The notes under the pieces are model-generated. The model did not search any database and was not told where the DNA came from. It saw only the letters and a program-made list of their open reading frames with translations. Below, in pieces: positions 35,234 to 37,178 of a stretch of 37,178 bases of DNA. Made by a program: the position numbers and the translations under genes. Position 1 is the stretch's first letter. Each line of letters starts with the position of its first letter. Origin of the DNA: an uncultured bacterium (lineage in GTDB: Bacteria; Cyanobacteriota; Vampirovibrionia; Gastranaerophilales; Gastranaerophilaceae); the NCBI GenBank assembly GCA_946636615.1, contig CAMPBE010000009.1, positions 1-37,178 on the forward strand, read 5' to 3'.

Positions 35234-36526
35234 TTATTTAATTTCAACAGTATTATTTTGCATCAAAAAGTCTCTGACTTTGTCATTCATAGCTTGTTGA
35301 GATATTGAAGCTATTATTTCAGGATTTTGCCCAAGTTGTTTAACTAAATCTTGAGGTTTTAATCCATATGCCATTCCGATTTCAGCAAATTTGCTTTCCA
35401 AATCTTTTTGTTCAAGCTTTATTTGTTCTTCTTTTGCAATTTTATCAATTACTAAAGAATTTTTAATTCTTGTTAACGCGTCTTCGTTAAGACCTGTCAA
35501 TAAATGATCTTCACCCTGAGCTTTTACCAAAGCTTCCCAATCTATTCCTTGAGCAGCTAATCTTTGCTTATATTCTTCTCTCAAAGAATGTGCTTCTCTA
35601 TCAATCATTGACTGAGGAATATCTACTTTTGCAGAATCAATTACAGCTTTAAAAACTTCATTTTCTGAATTTTGTTTATTAGTTCTTTCTCTTTGTGTTT
35701 CTAAATATTTTTGTATATCTGCTTTTAATTCATCTACAGTCTTAAAAGGTCCAACCTTTTGAGCAAACTCATCATTCAACTCAGGAAGCTTTTTTTCCTT
35801 TATTTCGTTGATTTTAATTTTGAAAGTTGCAGGTTGTCCCTTTAATTTTTCATCATGATATTCTTCGGGAAATGTAACTTTGATATCAAATTCATCATTT
35901 AGATTCTTTCCAACTAACTGTTCTGCAAACCCGGGAATAAAGTTTGAATGAGCCAAATCCAAAGGATAATTTTTAGCATCTCCACCTTTTATTTTTTCAC
36001 CGTTACAAGTACCTTCAAAATCGATTACAGCTATATCTGTATCTTTAGTTGGCCTATCTATAACAGTTTCTTGAGTACTATTTTGTTCCAACAATCTGTC
36101 AAGTTGTTTTTGCAAAGCATCTTCTTCTATTGCTGCATCTTTTACGTCAAATTTTAAACCTTTATATTGTCCTAAAGTCACCTCCGGTCTAAGCTCAGCT
36201 TTTGCAACAACTGTTAAATCCTCGCCTACGTTAAATGTGTAATTTGTTATGTATGGCTGAGTGATTATATCTAAATTATTTTCAGAAACAGCCTGATTAA
36301 TAGCTCTTGGCATTAAATTTTCAATAGCTTCTTGCTTTATTCTTTCAACACCTACATTTCTTTCAACAACAGCTCTTGGAGCTTTTCCCGGTCTAAAACC
36401 GTCAATTCTAACATGTTGAGCAATTGCTCTTACTGCACCGTTATATGCATCAACTGCATCTTTTGCAGGAATTGTAATATTTAAACTTACTACATTTTCT
36501 TTTTCTTTTTCTATTGTTACTTTCAT
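35234..36526 (-). CDS. tig: Trigger factor
   Basis: Trigger factor is the ribosome-bound chaperone at the polypeptide exit site. The 430-residue protein has an N-terminal ribosome-binding domain with the signature GFRPGKAPRAVVE (about 43-55). An FKBP-type peptidyl-prolyl isomerase domain follows at about 155-245 (DIAVIDFEGTCNGEKIKGG, FIPGFAEQLVGKN). The C-terminal helical chaperone arms extend from about 250. The ATG at 36526 has AGAAGGA at 7 nt; the in-frame ATG at 36532 would be only 1 nt from it. It is first in the tig-clpP-clpX series. A TATAAT at 36561-36556 on the minus strand is a likely -10 box. Confidence 0.97.
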   Translation of the reverse strand: MKVTIEKEKENVVSLNITIPAKDAVDAYNGAVRAIAQHVRIDGFRPGKAPRAVVERNVGVERIKQEAIENLMPRAINQAVSENNLDIITQPYITNYTFNVGEDLTVVAKAELRPEVTLGQYKGLKFDVKDAAIEEDALQKQLDRLLEQNSTQETVIDRPTKDTDIAVIDFEGTCNGEKIKGGDAKNYPLDLAHSNFIPGFAEQLVGKNLNDEFDIKVTFPEEYHDEKLKGQPATFKIKINEIKEKKLPELNDEFAQKVGPFKTVDELKADIQKYLETQRERTNKQNSENEVFKAVIDSAKVDIPQSMIDREAHSLREEYKQRLAAQGIDWEALVKAQGEDHLLTGLNEDALTRIKNSLVIDKIAKEEQIKLEQKDLESKFAEIGMAYGLKPQDLVKQLGQNPEIIASISQQAMNDKVRDFLMQNNTVEIK

Positions 36527-36614
36527 TATCATATCCTTCTCTTAATATTACCCATATTATAATCATATCTCAAACAAGAATTTGTGCAATATAAGAACAA
36601 CCAAGAGAAATTTA

Positions 36615-36632
36615 TGATATAATCGAAGCATG
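36615..36632 (+). promoter_or_regulatory. Extended -10 promoter for leaderless DUF374 gene
   Basis: TGATATAAT (36615-36623) is a perfect extended -10 box. Six bases separate it from the ATG at 36630, and no Shine-Dalgarno is present, so the transcript probably begins at or next to the start codon. Confidence 0.6.
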
Positions 36633-37178
36633 GTTAGAATAATAAATGACAAAAATGTAGGCTTACTTGCAAATATTACTTACTTTATACTCAGACAGCA
36701 AGAAAAACATACGCACATCATTGAAATTAACAATCCGAAAATTTCACCTTGTATTTATGCAATGTGGCATGCAAACCAACTAATGGTTCATGGCATATAT
36801 GAAAGAGAAAAACTTAACATACTAATTAGTAATTCCATTGATGGTGAAATAGTTGCAAGAACGTCAGAAAAATGGGGATTTAAAGTCGTAAGAGGATCTT
36901 CTGCCAAAAAAGGAGCTGTTGAATCTACAATGCATATGATCACCAGATTAAAAGAGGGTGATTCTATAGCCATAATGATAGACGGCCCACATGGGCCTTT
37001 GCACAAAGTTAAAAACGGAGCATTAAAACTTGCACAAAAGACAGGAGTTCCAATTATCCCGTCATATTGGTACTCTCCACAAAGATCTTTTGTCAGTTTA
37101 CCATCTTGGGATAAGATGAAAATTCCTTGTGGAGAATGCAATATAATTAACGTATATGGTACACCTATATACATAAGT
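36630..37178 (+). CDS. DUF374 lysophospholipid/LPS acyltransferase-like protein (partial, C-terminus outside window)
   Basis: 183 codons are visible and the frame is open at the right edge. The sequence carries the DUF374 blocks in order: AMWHANQLMVHG (with the His of an acyltransferase-like WH motif), ILISNSIDGEIVART, WGFKVVRGSSAKKGAVES, and IMIDGPHGPLHKVKNGALKL followed by AQKTGVPIIP. These correspond to motifs I-III of LpxL/PlsC-like acyltransferases. The family is found in diderm bacteria and is thought to acylate lipid A or a related envelope lipid at the inner membrane; the substrate here is unknown. It is divergent from tig. No Shine-Dalgarno precedes the ATG; see the promoter entry. 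Confidence 0.9.
   Translation, partial: MVRIINDKNVGLLANITYFILRQQEKHTHIIEINNPKISPCIYAMWHANQLMVHGIYEREKLNILISNSIDGEIVARTSEKWGFKVVRGSSAKKGAVESTMHMITRLKEGDSIAIMIDGPHGPLHKVKNGALKLAQKTGVPIIPSYWYSPQRSFVSLPSWDKMKIPCGECNIINVYGTPIYIS

Overview
The window is AT-rich, densely coded chromosomal DNA without prophage, insertion sequence or CRISPR. It most likely comes from a non-photosynthetic relative of Cyanobacteria, probably gut Melainabacteria/Vampirovibrionia (Gastranaerophilales). Four observations support this. RpoB carries the cyanobacterial-style sequence [18 protein letters not shown] followed by [11 protein letters not shown]. rpoB starts its own transcription unit instead of following rplL. There are S-layer-homology, DUF374 acyltransferase and NFACT genes together with an anaerobe's oxygen-defence set (rubredoxin, rubrerythrin, flavodiiron protein). 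Several lineage-type proteins have Asn-rich or SFKG-like N-termini. The taxon is an inference; the envelope genes point to a diderm cell.

Layout. 1-2198 (-) is the N-terminal three-quarters or less of rpoB with a long promoter/leader region. 2621-5266 (+) holds an RqcH/NFACT protein and a Y-family DNA polymerase, closed by a bidirectional terminator. 5317-8855 (-) holds an SLH-domain envelope protein, a one-domain voltage-gated cation channel with a TLDDW pore motif, tRNA-Gln(CTG) and a secreted M48 metalloprotease. 8993-12340 (+) is dapA-secD-secF. 12417-14951 (-) is an overlapping ssb / DUF1537 sugar-acid kinase / pdxA-like operon. 15097-17882 (+) holds a tail-anchored-looking hypothetical and thrS. 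17944-19937 (-) is rubredoxin-rubrerythrin-flavodiiron protein. 20071-22986 (+) holds a small hypothetical and a secreted M16 peptidase. 22988-23620 (-) is a secreted hypothetical. 23677-26639 (+) holds radA, gap and a small secreted hypothetical. 26636-32745 (-) holds a second M16 peptidase, a small secreted protein and polA. 32871-33149 (+) is a small hypothetical. 33151-36526 (-) is the protein-quality operon tig-clpP-clpX. 36630 to the end (+) is a truncated DUF374 acyltransferase.

Themes. Protein quality control is prominent: RqcH, trigger factor, ClpXP, M48 and two M16 proteases. DNA maintenance is also well represented: PolA, Y-family polymerase, RadA, SSB. The most notable non-standard signals are: (1) the native TLDDW filter in the NaChBac-type channel; (2) three copies of a dispersed palindromic repeat, each inside a short gap of an operon; (3) an operator-like palindrome over the -35 box of the oxygen-defence operon; (4) a recurring promoter layout that places a -10 box exactly 6 nt before the ATG of genes without a Shine-Dalgarno, suggesting leaderless mRNAs; and (5) a long hairpin in the thrS leader. 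I found no clear multi-gene system of an undescribed type.
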